DNA from: Gammaproteobacteria bacterium
Lineage (GTDB): Bacteria; Pseudomonadota; Gammaproteobacteria; Arenicellales; UBA868
Direction of reading: 5' to 3'
Assembly: GCA_011523045.1 (NCBI GenBank)
Contig: WTHR01000215.1
Location: forward strand, 1 to 39,210
Length of the DNA: 39,210 bases
The notes beneath the pieces were generated by a model. It saw nothing but the letters and a program-made list of their open reading frames with translations, was not told where the DNA came from and did no database searches. Made by a program: the position numbers and the translations under genes. Numbering within the stretch: the first letter of the stretch is position 1; each line of letters begins with the position of its first letter. Shown piece by piece: positions 28,205-37,398 of the stretch.

Positions 28205-29083
28205 ATGCCAACCACCTCACACAAAACGAAGGGCGTACTGCTTTGTCTTTGCGGGATTATCTTGCTCAGCCCAGATAGCCTTCTCTTAAGGCTGATCGGA
28301 GCCGACCTTTGGACGCTCGCCTTTTGGCGAGGCGGCCTCTCCGCAGTGGGTCTTGCGGTCGCCGTGCTGCTTATGGAAGGACGTCAACCGGGTCAACAAC
28401 AACTCCTCCGGCTGACCCGACAAGGCGTTGTGGTCGCAGTCAGTTTTGCGATCGCCAATCTTGCTTTCATCTTCTCGATCCAGAATACAGCCGTTGCGAA
28501 TACTCTGGTCATCATGAGCCTATCGCCCCTGTTTGCGGCGCTGCTCAGTTATTTTTTCTTTCGGGAACCTATATCTACCGGCACCTGGCTCGCGGCGGTC
28601 GCTATTTTTCTCGGCCTCACCATGGTGTTTTACGGGAGCCTTGCAACGGGCGGTGTAGTGGGTGACCTGGCCGCGCTGGTCACCAGTCTCTGTGTTGCCA
28701 TCAGTCTCGTTCTGATGCGCGAGCACCGCGATATCAGTATGGTGCCAGCACTGGCCTGGAGCAGCGGACTGGCATGTCTGGCCGCCCTGCCTTTCGCGTT
28801 ACCTGCGTCCCTCAGCGGAACAGCCCTGATACTTATGCTGGTACTGGGATTGATCGTACTGCCTGCCAGTCTTACGATGATCGGACTGGCCCCGCGATAT
28901 CTGCCTGCACCCGAGGTGAGTCTCATCCTGCGTCTGGAGGCGCTGCTCGCGCCGCTTTGGGTGTGGCTTGTACTGGGAGAGGTGCCGAGCCGGCAAACAT
29001 TGATTGGTGGAGGGATTATCCTGGCTACCCTGATCTGCCTATCTCTTTACACCATCCGGATGCAGCGAGGCCGTATAGCGTGA
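28205..29083 (+). CDS. EamA/DMT-family transporter (first of pair)
   Basis: 292 aa, about ten hydrophobic segments; EamA duplicated fold. Confidence 0.92.
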   Translation: MPTTSHKTKGVLLCLCGIILLSPDSLLLRLIGADLWTLAFWRGGLSAVGLAVAVLLMEGRQPGQQQLLRLTRQGVVVAVSFAIANLAFIFSIQNTAVANTLVIMSLSPLFAALLSYFFFREPISTGTWLAAVAIFLGLTMVFYGSLATGGVVGDLAALVTSLCVAISLVLMREHRDISMVPALAWSSGLACLAALPFALPASLSGTALILMLVLGLIVLPASLTMIGLAPRYLPAPEVSLILRLEALLAPLWVWLVLGEVPSRQTLIGGGIILATLICLSLYTIRMQRGRIA

Positions 29084-29976
29084 CGCAACCAGCCACCACA
29101 CCGGTTGGCGCTTCGGAACGCTATGCGGTCTGGTTGATCGCGGCGAGCAGTCTCCTGATTTCGGTCAACGGGTTCATGCTGCGAAGTATCGAATCTGCGA
29201 ATGAATGGCAGGTGATCTTTGGTCGCCAGGTGTTTTTTACGCCTGCGATCCTGATCGTGCTGCTGATTCGGTATCGGACACACCTCTTTAGATTGTTTAT
29301 GGAATCAGGATGGGTGGGTCTGGCTGCAGGCGTTTGCCTTGGATTAGCTAATCCGACCGTGATCCTGGCAATGACCCACACCACGGTGGCCAATGCCATG
29401 TTTATCCTGGGGGCCTGTCCACTGATCACCGCTGTACTCGCCCGGATTTTTCTTCAAGAACAACTCTCTGGCGCCACCCTCGTCGCGATTGGAGTCGCGA
29501 TGATCGGCATCGGGATTATGCTTGCCGATGGCCTCGGCGCGGGCTCCTCGCTGGGTAACGCGCTTGCGCTGCTGTGCGCTCTTTTCTTCTCAATGTTCGT
29601 CATCTTTTTGCGGGTCGGCAAAGACAGGAACATGCTGCCCACCAGTATTACAGGCGGCGCAATCGGCGCGATCGTAGGGCTGGCCGGAGCGGGATTTGAC
29701 TACCACCTGACGGTGCATGACGGCCTCTTATGCCTGATCTGGGGCGGCGGCATTGTCACCATCGTGCACTTTCTGTTCATCCAGGGCTCAAGACATGTGC
29801 CCGGCGCCGAAATCATGCTGATCACCCTGATCGAGTTCACCCTCGGCCCCATCTGGGTCTGGATCGGTTTCGGCGAAAGACCCACCGCAATGGCGCTGGC
29901 GGGGGGCGTTCTTGTCCTGGCCGCTGTAGCAGGCCGGTCCATTGCGATGCTTCAAAAACCCGGCGCGGGAGGTTGA
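29080..29976 (+). CDS. EamA/DMT-family transporter (second of pair)
   Basis: GTG start at 29080 overlapping the upstream stop by 4 bp; VTQPATTPVGASERYAVWLIAASSLLISVNGFMLRSIES..., about ten hydrophobic segments. The ORF listed from 28774 is 5'-extended out of frame over the upstream gene. Confidence 0.92.
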   Translation: MTQPATTPVGASERYAVWLIAASSLLISVNGFMLRSIESANEWQVIFGRQVFFTPAILIVLLIRYRTHLFRLFMESGWVGLAAGVCLGLANPTVILAMTHTTVANAMFILGACPLITAVLARIFLQEQLSGATLVAIGVAMIGIGIMLADGLGAGSSLGNALALLCALFFSMFVIFLRVGKDRNMLPTSITGGAIGAIVGLAGAGFDYHLTVHDGLLCLIWGGGIVTIVHFLFIQGSRHVPGAEIMLITLIEFTLGPIWVWIGFGERPTAMALAGGVLVLAAVAGRSIAMLQKPGAGG

Positions 29977-29992
29977 GCAGAATCCAATATGT

Positions 29993-31117
29993 TCAGATTC
30001 GTGTGCCACCCACCTGCTGGCTGAAGTAATCATCGCAAGCACCTTCGCGCAATACGTCTGCCGTTGCGCAGTGCAGTCCGCCGCCAAAGGGGTAGGCATC
30101 TCTGAACGCCAGCGGTAAGACCTCAAACCCCAGTCCGTCCAGCTGCTCGGCCTGCTGATGTTCACTTTCTTCCACGATAACGGTCTTGTGATCGAGGATC
30201 AGCACATTCATCGACAGCCACACGCTCGAATAACACAGCGGCGGCGGCGCATCGTTAGAAGGCTGTGCGGCATCAACAATTTCCCAGTCATTCGCCTTGA
30301 AGATCTCCCGCTGCGCATCGGGCAGTTTTCGATTGGGATTGTTCATGATGAGACCGGGCCGCAACGGAACAAAGGTCGCATCAATATGGATCGGATAGGG
30401 GTCACCGGGAAAGTTCACTGAATGCACCCGATGATCCGGAAAATGCCGCTGCAGCCACTCCATGCCGCGGCGATTGGTCGTCAGACCGTGCTGACAGAAC
30501 AGGTCCTTGCCGATGCGCAAAATGTCCGCAGCATCAAAAAGGGGTTCGTGTTCCGTGGTAACAAAATCCAGCGCGGCAGTACGCTTAAGCCGCTCCTCGA
30601 TCGTGATCTCATCGAAGTAGCCCGCCTGATAGGAATCGTCGGCAAGTCGCGGCCGCGGCGCCTGCTCCCACCGGAACCCCGGATCCTCATCAAAGTAACG
30701 CTGCATGAGGGTGTGATACGCGAGAAATTCCCAGTAGCGACAGCGAAAAGACATCGGAGCACTGAGGATCTCTTTTCCCACCGTCAACAGAACATCGCGT
30801 GGCGGCATGCAACCAAACATGGATCCGGTCGTAAAGTCGGGCGTATTCACCGCCTGATTCCATTGAATCGGTTCCGGGCGATCAACCCGTACGCCTCGGC
30901 TTTCGAGCAAGTTCACCAGATTATCCAACTGGGCGTTCGCCCGTTCCACAGTGGCCAGGGGACGCGGACCCCACATGCCCCGCATGTCACTGTCTTCAGG
31001 CACCTTGGCTTCCGTAGCGGGCTCCGAAGGCGGAATACAAGTGAAATCTGCACGCCCCACAATGGCATGCTTCAGTGGATCAAAGTCATTCCATGAACTC
31101 ACAACCGTGGACTGCAT
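29993..31117 (-). CDS. Amidinotransferase, glycine amidinotransferase (AGAT)-like
   Basis: 374 aa; EPLFDAADILRIGKDLF, GDPYPIHIDATFVPLRPGLIMNNPNR, WLSMNVLILD, FGGGLHCAT match the AGAT family Asp/His/Cys motifs. Confidence 0.9.
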   Translation of the reverse strand: MQSTVVSSWNDFDPLKHAIVGRADFTCIPPSEPATEAKVPEDSDMRGMWGPRPLATVERANAQLDNLVNLLESRGVRVDRPEPIQWNQAVNTPDFTTGSMFGCMPPRDVLLTVGKEILSAPMSFRCRYWEFLAYHTLMQRYFDEDPGFRWEQAPRPRLADDSYQAGYFDEITIEERLKRTAALDFVTTEHEPLFDAADILRIGKDLFCQHGLTTNRRGMEWLQRHFPDHRVHSVNFPGDPYPIHIDATFVPLRPGLIMNNPNRKLPDAQREIFKANDWEIVDAAQPSNDAPPPLCYSSVWLSMNVLILDHKTVIVEESEHQQAEQLDGLGFEVLPLAFRDAYPFGGGLHCATADVLREGACDDYFSQQVGGTRI

Positions 31118-31171
31118 TTCTATCTCTCCGTGTGCATTTTGTTCAATTCAAAACCTGGCCAGAAAACATCC

Positions 31172-32329
31172 TTAAGCATCACCTGACGCCTGCGCCAACG
31201 CCTCCAGGACCTTGGCGCGTCGGGAAAGCCACCAGCCGTACTGCTTGGGCCACTGATTCCATTCAGGGTCTGCCTCCAGCGACAGCGCCGCATTCAGCGG
31301 CCAGTTGGGATCCAGCAGCGCCTCCCGGCCAATCGCGACAAGGTCGGCCTGCCCTTTGGCAACGATTGCCTCAGCTTGTTCAGCCGTCAATACCAATCCG
31401 ACCGCCTGAGTCCTGAGCCCAGCTTCTTCTTTTACCGCGCGGGCGTAAGGCACCTGAAAGCCAGGCTGTGGTGGCGGTCCTTTTGCCGCCGTTGCGGAAC
31501 CGAGGATACCGCCCGAAGAGCAATCGATCACATCTACACCCAAGCCCTTCAGATCTTTGGCAAGCGCAACAGTATCCTCGAGTGACCAGCCCTTAGGCGC
31601 TCCGTCAACCGCCGACACGCGGACAAAAAGCGGTTTGCCTTCCGGCCATGCCCCCCTGACCGCCTCAACCGTCTCCAGCAGCATTCTCGACCGTCCGGAG
31701 CGATCGCCCCCATATCCATCGGCTCGATGATTGCTCACCGGCGACAAGAAACTCGCCGCAAGATAGCCATGCGCCGCATGGACTTCCGCAATATCGAATC
31801 CGGCCTGATCAGAACGCCTGGCAGCCGCTGCAAAATCCTCGACAACCTGAGTGATCTCAGCAGAGGTCATTTCAACCGGAAGCAGCCAGCCCTCGCCCAC
31901 GGGTTCTGCCGAAGGTGCGATTACCTGCCAGGGCTCTTCGCCACGTTGGCGGTCACTGTCATCAAGCGGACCGTTCCCATGCCAAGGCCGCTGCATGGCA
32001 GCCTTTCTTCCTGCATGGGCAAGCTGTATTGCTGACGCAGAGCCCATGCTTCGGATAAAGCCGGTAATACCCGACAACGCCTGGGCATGTGCATCCGACC
32101 AGATCCCGAGGTCTCCGTGGGTAATGCGGCCTCTGCGCTGCACTGCCGCAGCTTCCGTAAAGACCACTCCGGCACCGCCCTGTGCGAACTTCCCAAGGTG
32201 AACCATATGCCAGTCATTCGCGATGCCGTCGCCGGCACTGTACTGACACATCGGCGAGATCACCAACCGGTTTGCGAGGGTGAGGTCACGGATCTTTAGC
32301 GGGCTAAAAAGATGTGATTCAACAGGCAT
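31172..32329 (-). CDS. NADH:flavin oxidoreductase / Old Yellow Enzyme (YqjM-like)
   Basis: HLFSPLKIRDLTLANRLVISPMCQYSAGDGIANDWHMVHLGKFAQGGAGVVFTEA; probable start MPVESHLF at 32329. Confidence 0.93.
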   Translation of the reverse strand: MPVESHLFSPLKIRDLTLANRLVISPMCQYSAGDGIANDWHMVHLGKFAQGGAGVVFTEAAAVQRRGRITHGDLGIWSDAHAQALSGITGFIRSMGSASAIQLAHAGRKAAMQRPWHGNGPLDDSDRQRGEEPWQVIAPSAEPVGEGWLLPVEMTSAEITQVVEDFAAAARRSDQAGFDIAEVHAAHGYLAASFLSPVSNHRADGYGGDRSGRSRMLLETVEAVRGAWPEGKPLFVRVSAVDGAPKGWSLEDTVALAKDLKGLGVDVIDCSSGGILGSATAAKGPPPQPGFQVPYARAVKEEAGLRTQAVGLVLTAEQAEAIVAKGQADLVAIGREALLDPNWPLNAALSLEADPEWNQWPKQYGWWLSRRAKVLEALAQASGDA

Positions 32330-32473
32330 ATATAAAGTACAGCGAAAAAACCAGAGCGCGCAATCATATCGGGCAGACGGCATAGATTCCAGAAAAATCA
32401 CGCCCCACGGGTCTCATTGCACTGTGACTCGGATAGACTTGCTGGGCACCGGTAAACATGGGATCAGATTCTG

Positions 32474-33262
32474 ATGTCCGACAAAAACGCCACGGCCCAG
32501 CTGCTGCTTCAGGCACGAAAGCCCGGAAAGGCTCTGACGGCTCTTCCTGAAAGCGCCCTGCCGGCCGATAAAGCCCAGGCCTATGCCGCGCAGGCAGAGC
32601 TTGTCTCTTTATTGAGCAATCATTCAGGCAGGCCCGTGGGTTACAAGGTCGGCTGTACCAACGCTACAGCACGACAAATGCTTGCGCTCGACTCTCCGTT
32701 TAGTGGCCGGTGTTTTGAAAAAGAGCTTTCCATTTCACCCGCGACCATTGATGCCGCAACGCTTCACATGATCGGCATCGAGCCTGAGATCGCGGTACGT
32801 ATCGGCAAGGATCTCGCTCCTTCGAAAAACTGGCAACGGACGGATGTCATCGACCACATTGAAGCCGTGATGCCCTCGGTGGAAGTCGTGGAAAGCCGGT
32901 TTTCAAGTTGGCCACTGATGGGTTTTTTGAGCGCGATCGCCGATAACGGCGTGCATCGCCATCTGGTACTGGGCGAGCCTGTCAAAAACTGGTCTGCCGA
33001 CCGAATTGAACAAACCAGGGTAACGCTGACCGCAAACGGAACCACCGTGCGTGAGGGAGTTGCCAGCAATGTGGACGGCGGGCCTTTTGGGGTCGTCGCC
33101 TGGCTTGCCAATCACCTCAACGCCATGGGGACGACTCTGGCAGCAGGTGAGATCGTCACTACAGGGGTGATGACGGATATTTACGACAGTGCCCCGGGAG
33201 AAACAATTGTGGCTCACTATGATCTTCCCGCCGTAGTGGAATTACAGGTAACCTCGCTATGA
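32474..33262 (+). CDS. 2-keto-4-pentenoate hydratase / fumarylacetoacetase-fold protein
   Basis: 262 aa; GYKVGCTNATARQML, GIEPEIAVRIGKDL, PSVEVVESRF, GPFGVVAWLANHL, VTTGVMTDIYDSAPGETIVAHYD. Confidence 0.88.
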   Translation: MSDKNATAQLLLQARKPGKALTALPESALPADKAQAYAAQAELVSLLSNHSGRPVGYKVGCTNATARQMLALDSPFSGRCFEKELSISPATIDAATLHMIGIEPEIAVRIGKDLAPSKNWQRTDVIDHIEAVMPSVEVVESRFSSWPLMGFLSAIADNGVHRHLVLGEPVKNWSADRIEQTRVTLTANGTTVREGVASNVDGGPFGVVAWLANHLNAMGTTLAAGEIVTTGVMTDIYDSAPGETIVAHYDLPAVVELQVTSL

Positions 33263-34668
33263 CGATGGACCTCATCCGCCTTTCCGCACGTTCGGTACGC
33301 GATCTTCTCCAGGACCGGCAGGTCAGTCCGCTCGAGCTTCTCGATGCGCTAGAGCACCGCATCAGTGAAGTGGATGGCGCCGTCAATGCCTTGCCAACAC
33401 TTTGTTTTGAGCGGGCTCGGCAACGTGCCCGCGAGAGGGATTTTTCCGGTCTGCCGCTTGCCGGCATCCCTGTGGCCATCAAAGACCTTTTGCCGGTCAG
33501 CGGCGTGCGCACTACATTCGGCTCAATGGCATACCGCGATCACATCCCCGAGGCTTCTGATCTTCTTGTCGAGCGCATCGAGGCAGCCGGGGGCCTTGTC
33601 TATGCAAAATCCAATACCCCCGAGTTTGGCGCGGGAGCCAATACCTTCAATGATGTCTTCGGATTTACCCGGAACCCCTGGAACACAGCGCTTTCGGCGG
33701 CAGGATCCTCGGGAGGCTCGGCCGTTGCACTCGCGACCGGGATGGCGTGGCTTGCAACCGGATCTGATCTTGGCGGCTCGCTGCGCAACCCGGCAAGTTT
33801 CTGTTCGATTGTGGGGCTGCGTCCCAGCCAGGGCCGCATCGCGTCAGACCCAGGCGAGACCGCATTCAATCGTCTAAGCATGGAAGGGCCCATGGCGCGT
33901 AACGTCAATGACGCGGCCATGCTATTGGATGTCATGGCAGGCTACGACAGTCGGGACCCGATGTCCCTGGACGACCCCGCGGGGTCTTTTGAGGAGGCGG
34001 CGATCAGTGAGAATGTGCCTCCCCGGATTGCGTTTTCGCCGGACCTTGGTGTCACTCCGGTCGATCCTGAAGTCGCCGAAATTTGTGAGCGGGCGGCTTT
34101 GAGGTTTGAAGAACTCGGAGCCCACGTCGAGAAGGCGCAGCCTGATTTTTCGGGTTTGCAGGATGTTTTCCAGGTTCATCGTGCGCTTTCCTTTGCGACT
34201 TCTCTTGGGCCTGAGCTCGAAGCAAACCGAGACACCTTCAAACCGGAAATTGTCTGGAATGTAGAAAAGGGGCTCGCCCTCACAGGCCAGGACATCATGA
34301 ATGCCATGGTGGAAAGATCGGAAATTTATAGACGGGCAAACACGTTCTTTGCTGATTTCGATCTTATTTTGACGCCCGCGACTGTTGTGCCGCCCTACCC
34401 GGTCGAGCAGCGCTTTGTTCAGCGGGTTGGCGATCATGAATTTTCGAACTACATTGAGTGGTGTTCGATTGCATATGCCTTTACCGTCCTTGGCGCTCCA
34501 GCGATGTCGGTCCCCTGTGGATTTACCCAAAGCGGGTTGCCAGTGGGTTTACAGATTGCAGCGCCCCTTCGCGAAGAACCGAGGCTGCTTGCGGCTGCCA
34601 GCGCCCTTGAAAATCTGCTAAGGTTATCTGACGCATTGCCCATTGATCCTCGAGCCCCTGACTCATGA
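33259..34668 (+). CDS. Amidase (amidase signature family)
   Basis: 469 aa; PVAIKDLLPV (catalytic Lys), SAAGSSGGSAVALATGMAWLATGSDLGGSLRNPASFC (Ser-cisSer region); 4-bp overlap with upstream gene. Confidence 0.94.
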   Translation: MTMDLIRLSARSVRDLLQDRQVSPLELLDALEHRISEVDGAVNALPTLCFERARQRARERDFSGLPLAGIPVAIKDLLPVSGVRTTFGSMAYRDHIPEASDLLVERIEAAGGLVYAKSNTPEFGAGANTFNDVFGFTRNPWNTALSAAGSSGGSAVALATGMAWLATGSDLGGSLRNPASFCSIVGLRPSQGRIASDPGETAFNRLSMEGPMARNVNDAAMLLDVMAGYDSRDPMSLDDPAGSFEEAAISENVPPRIAFSPDLGVTPVDPEVAEICERAALRFEELGAHVEKAQPDFSGLQDVFQVHRALSFATSLGPELEANRDTFKPEIVWNVEKGLALTGQDIMNAMVERSEIYRRANTFFADFDLILTPATVVPPYPVEQRFVQRVGDHEFSNYIEWCSIAYAFTVLGAPAMSVPCGFTQSGLPVGLQIAAPLREEPRLLAAASALENLLRLSDALPIDPRAPDS

Positions 34669-36725
34669 CGCACTACAGCGCTTGCCCGCACGACTGTCCT
34701 TCCACCTGCGCACTGGAAGTTGAAAAACTCGATGACCACACCATCGGCAAGGTCCGAGGCGCCTCAGAACAAACCTATACGGCGGGCGTCATCTGCAGCA
34801 AGGTTGCCCGCTATAGCGAACGAATCCATCATCCCGACCGCCTGACCCAGCCGCTGAAACGCACCGGCGAAAAAGGCAGCGGCCAATTCTCGCCGATCAG
34901 TTGGGAGGATGCTCTGGATGAGGTCGCCGAGCAGCTGCTTAAAGCTGAGCAGCGCGACGGGAGTGAGGCTGTCTGGCCCTACCAGTATGCCGGCACCATG
35001 GGACTGGTTATGCGTGACGGAATCAACCGCCTTCGTCACGTCAAAAAATATTCCGGCTTTCATTCGACAATCTGCGTCAACATGGCCTGGAATGGTTTCC
35101 TCGCCGGAACGGGACGCCTCACTGGCGTGGATCCACGGGAAATGGGCAAGTCGGATCTCGTCATCATCTGGGGCACCAACGCCGCAAGTACCCAGATCAA
35201 TGTCATGACCCATGCACTGAAGGCGCGGCGCGAGCGCGGCGCCAAGATTGTTGTCATTGATACCTACAACAATGCCACAGCAAAGCAGGCCGATCTTTTC
35301 ATTTGTGTTCAGCCAGGGACCGACGGCGCGCTCGCCTGCGCGCTGATGCATGTGCTCTTTCGTGACAACAAGGCCGATCGGAAATATCTCGAGGCCTATA
35401 CGGACTGTCCTGATGCCCTTGAGGCCCATCTGCAATCTCGCGATCCGGCGTGGGCCGAACATATCAGCGGTGTGCCGGCCGAGCAGATTGAAACCCTGGC
35501 CGGGATGATCGGCGAAACGCCCAAGACTTTTTTTCGCCTTGGCTACGGTTTTACCCGACAGCGCAACGGCGCCGCCAGCATGCACGCGGCGCTTTCCATC
35601 GCCGCCGTGGCGGGCAGTTGGCGTCACGAAGGAGGCGGGGCTTTTCACAGCAATGGAGGCATCTACCATTGGGATAAGACGCTGCTGGAGGGCCTGGACC
35701 ATCTGGACCCGGATGTGCGGATGCTGGATCAATCCCGTATTGGGGCTATCCTGACCGGAGACAAGCAGGACATCAAAGACGGTCCGCCCGTCACTGCACT
35801 CTTTATTCAGAACACCAATCCCATGTCGGTGGCACCGGATCTCAACCGGGTGCATGAGGGTTTTGCGCGCAAGGATCTCTTTGTCTGCGTACATGAACAG
35901 TTCATGACCGAAACCGCCGAGATGGCAGACATCATACTGCCCGCCACCATGTTCCTTGAGCACGATGACGTCTACCAGGCAGGAGGCCATCAGCACATTA
36001 CGCTCGGCCCCAAGATCGTTAATCCGCCCGAGGGCTGCCGCTCAAATCATGAAGTCATCTGTGCACTGGCAAAACGACTTGGCGCCCAACATCCGGGCTT
36101 TGAATTGACTGCTCGAGAAATCATTGACCGAACGCTACAGGACTCAGGCTGGGGTCAACTTGCCGACCTCGAAGAGCAGCACTGGATCGACTGCCAACCC
36201 GACTTCCGGGAGGCGCACTATCTCGAAGGCTTTGGCCACGCCGACGGGCGGTTTCACTTCTCACCTGACTGGGATGCTCTCCTGCCACACGGCTTCGGCC
36301 CGGCCGGCGCTGTCATGCCCGCCCTGCCAGATCACTGGGACGTTATTGAGACGGCGAACAGCGAAATGCCTTACCGCCTGGTTACCGCACCCGCACGCCA
36401 TTACCTGAATTCAACGTTTACCGAAACCCCAACGTCCAGTCGGCGCCACAAGCGCCCGAGCGCCATGCTGCATCCGGATGATGCCCATGACCTAAAGGTC
36501 AGTAACGGTGACACCATCCGGCTGGGCAATCTTCGCGGGGAAATTCCCATTGCGGCAGAAGTCGTTGAAACCGCGCAGCGCGGTGTTGTGATCGTCGAGA
36601 GTATCTGGCCAAACCGCGCATTCGCCGGGGGCAAGGGCATCAACGTTCTGACCGGGGCCGATCCGGTCGCGCCAGTCGGTGGCGCTGCTTTTCATGACAC
36701 GAGAATCTGGATCCGACCCGCGTGA
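34665..36725 (+). CDS. Molybdopterin-dependent oxidoreductase (DMSO-reductase superfamily)
   Basis: 686 aa; N-terminal Cx3Cx3Cx28C [4Fe-4S] motif (CPHDCPSTC...VICSK); IIWGTNAASTQINVMTHALKARRERGAKIVVID; C-terminal molydopterin dinucleotide-binding domain. ATGA overlap with amidase. Confidence 0.93.
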   Translation: MTHYSACPHDCPSTCALEVEKLDDHTIGKVRGASEQTYTAGVICSKVARYSERIHHPDRLTQPLKRTGEKGSGQFSPISWEDALDEVAEQLLKAEQRDGSEAVWPYQYAGTMGLVMRDGINRLRHVKKYSGFHSTICVNMAWNGFLAGTGRLTGVDPREMGKSDLVIIWGTNAASTQINVMTHALKARRERGAKIVVIDTYNNATAKQADLFICVQPGTDGALACALMHVLFRDNKADRKYLEAYTDCPDALEAHLQSRDPAWAEHISGVPAEQIETLAGMIGETPKTFFRLGYGFTRQRNGAASMHAALSIAAVAGSWRHEGGGAFHSNGGIYHWDKTLLEGLDHLDPDVRMLDQSRIGAILTGDKQDIKDGPPVTALFIQNTNPMSVAPDLNRVHEGFARKDLFVCVHEQFMTETAEMADIILPATMFLEHDDVYQAGGHQHITLGPKIVNPPEGCRSNHEVICALAKRLGAQHPGFELTAREIIDRTLQDSGWGQLADLEEQHWIDCQPDFREAHYLEGFGHADGRFHFSPDWDALLPHGFGPAGAVMPALPDHWDVIETANSEMPYRLVTAPARHYLNSTFTETPTSSRRHKRPSAMLHPDDAHDLKVSNGDTIRLGNLRGEIPIAAEVVETAQRGVVIVESIWPNRAFAGGKGINVLTGADPVAPVGGAAFHDTRIWIRPA

Positions 36726-36837
36726 CCCAGATCACATCACGGTGGAAAAACTCTGCCAGCCGATTAAAAACTGACCTATAGTTCTGTTATCCGTCTCAAG
36801 CACAGCAGCGATCTCACACGATCCTGGGAGGGCAGTT

Positions 36838-37398
36838 TTGGAAGTGAGCATCTTTGGCGTCGTTTTGATACTGCTTATCGTGATAGCAGCGTGGCTGATC
36901 TGGACCTATAACCGGTTTATTCGGCACAAGAATAATGTGCGCGAGGCATGGAGCGGGATCGACGTCCAACTAAAGCGCCGTCACAACCTGATTCCCAATG
37001 TGATCGAAGCGGTAAAAGGATATATGGGTCACGAGCAGGGAACACTAGATTCTTTAACCCGTCTGCGAACCGGCACTGACACTGGGGAGAGTGTTTCCAA
37101 GATTGCACAGCACGAGAGCGATCTCTCTCGGGCAATCGGAGGCATATTGGCGGTGGCAGAAGGCTATCCAGACCTCAAGGCCAACGCCGGCTTCCTCGAT
37201 CTTCAACAGAAACTGCATGAAACTGAAGAACAGGTACAGTTGGCGAGACGTTATTACAACGGTACTGTGCGCGACTGGAACGTCCTGGTGGAATCTTTCC
37301 CCAGCAACCTGATTGCAGGGATTTTCAGATTCCAGCTTGCTGAATTCTTTGAAATCGAACTGGCCACAGAACGGACCCTGCCCAAAGTCGATTTCTGA
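36838..37398 (+). CDS. lemA: LemA family protein
   Basis: 186 aa; NTerm TM, YNRFIRHKNNVREAWSGIDVQLKRRHNLIPNVIEAVKGYMGHEQ, YYNGTVRDWNVLVESFPSNLIAGIF. Confidence 0.94.
   Translation: MEVSIFGVVLILLIVIAAWLIWTYNRFIRHKNNVREAWSGIDVQLKRRHNLIPNVIEAVKGYMGHEQGTLDSLTRLRTGTDTGESVSKIAQHESDLSRAIGGILAVAEGYPDLKANAGFLDLQQKLHETEEQVQLARRYYNGTVRDWNVLVESFPSNLIAGIFRFQLAEFFEIELATERTLPKVDF

Noticed and set aside
30422-31096. 224-aa plus-strand ORF
   Set aside because: Antisense to the amidinotransferase whose catalytic motifs are intact.
34764-35996. 410-aa minus-strand ORF
   Set aside because: Antisense to the clear molybdopterin oxidoreductase; translation lacks recognisable domains and reflects GC-rich reading-frame openness.
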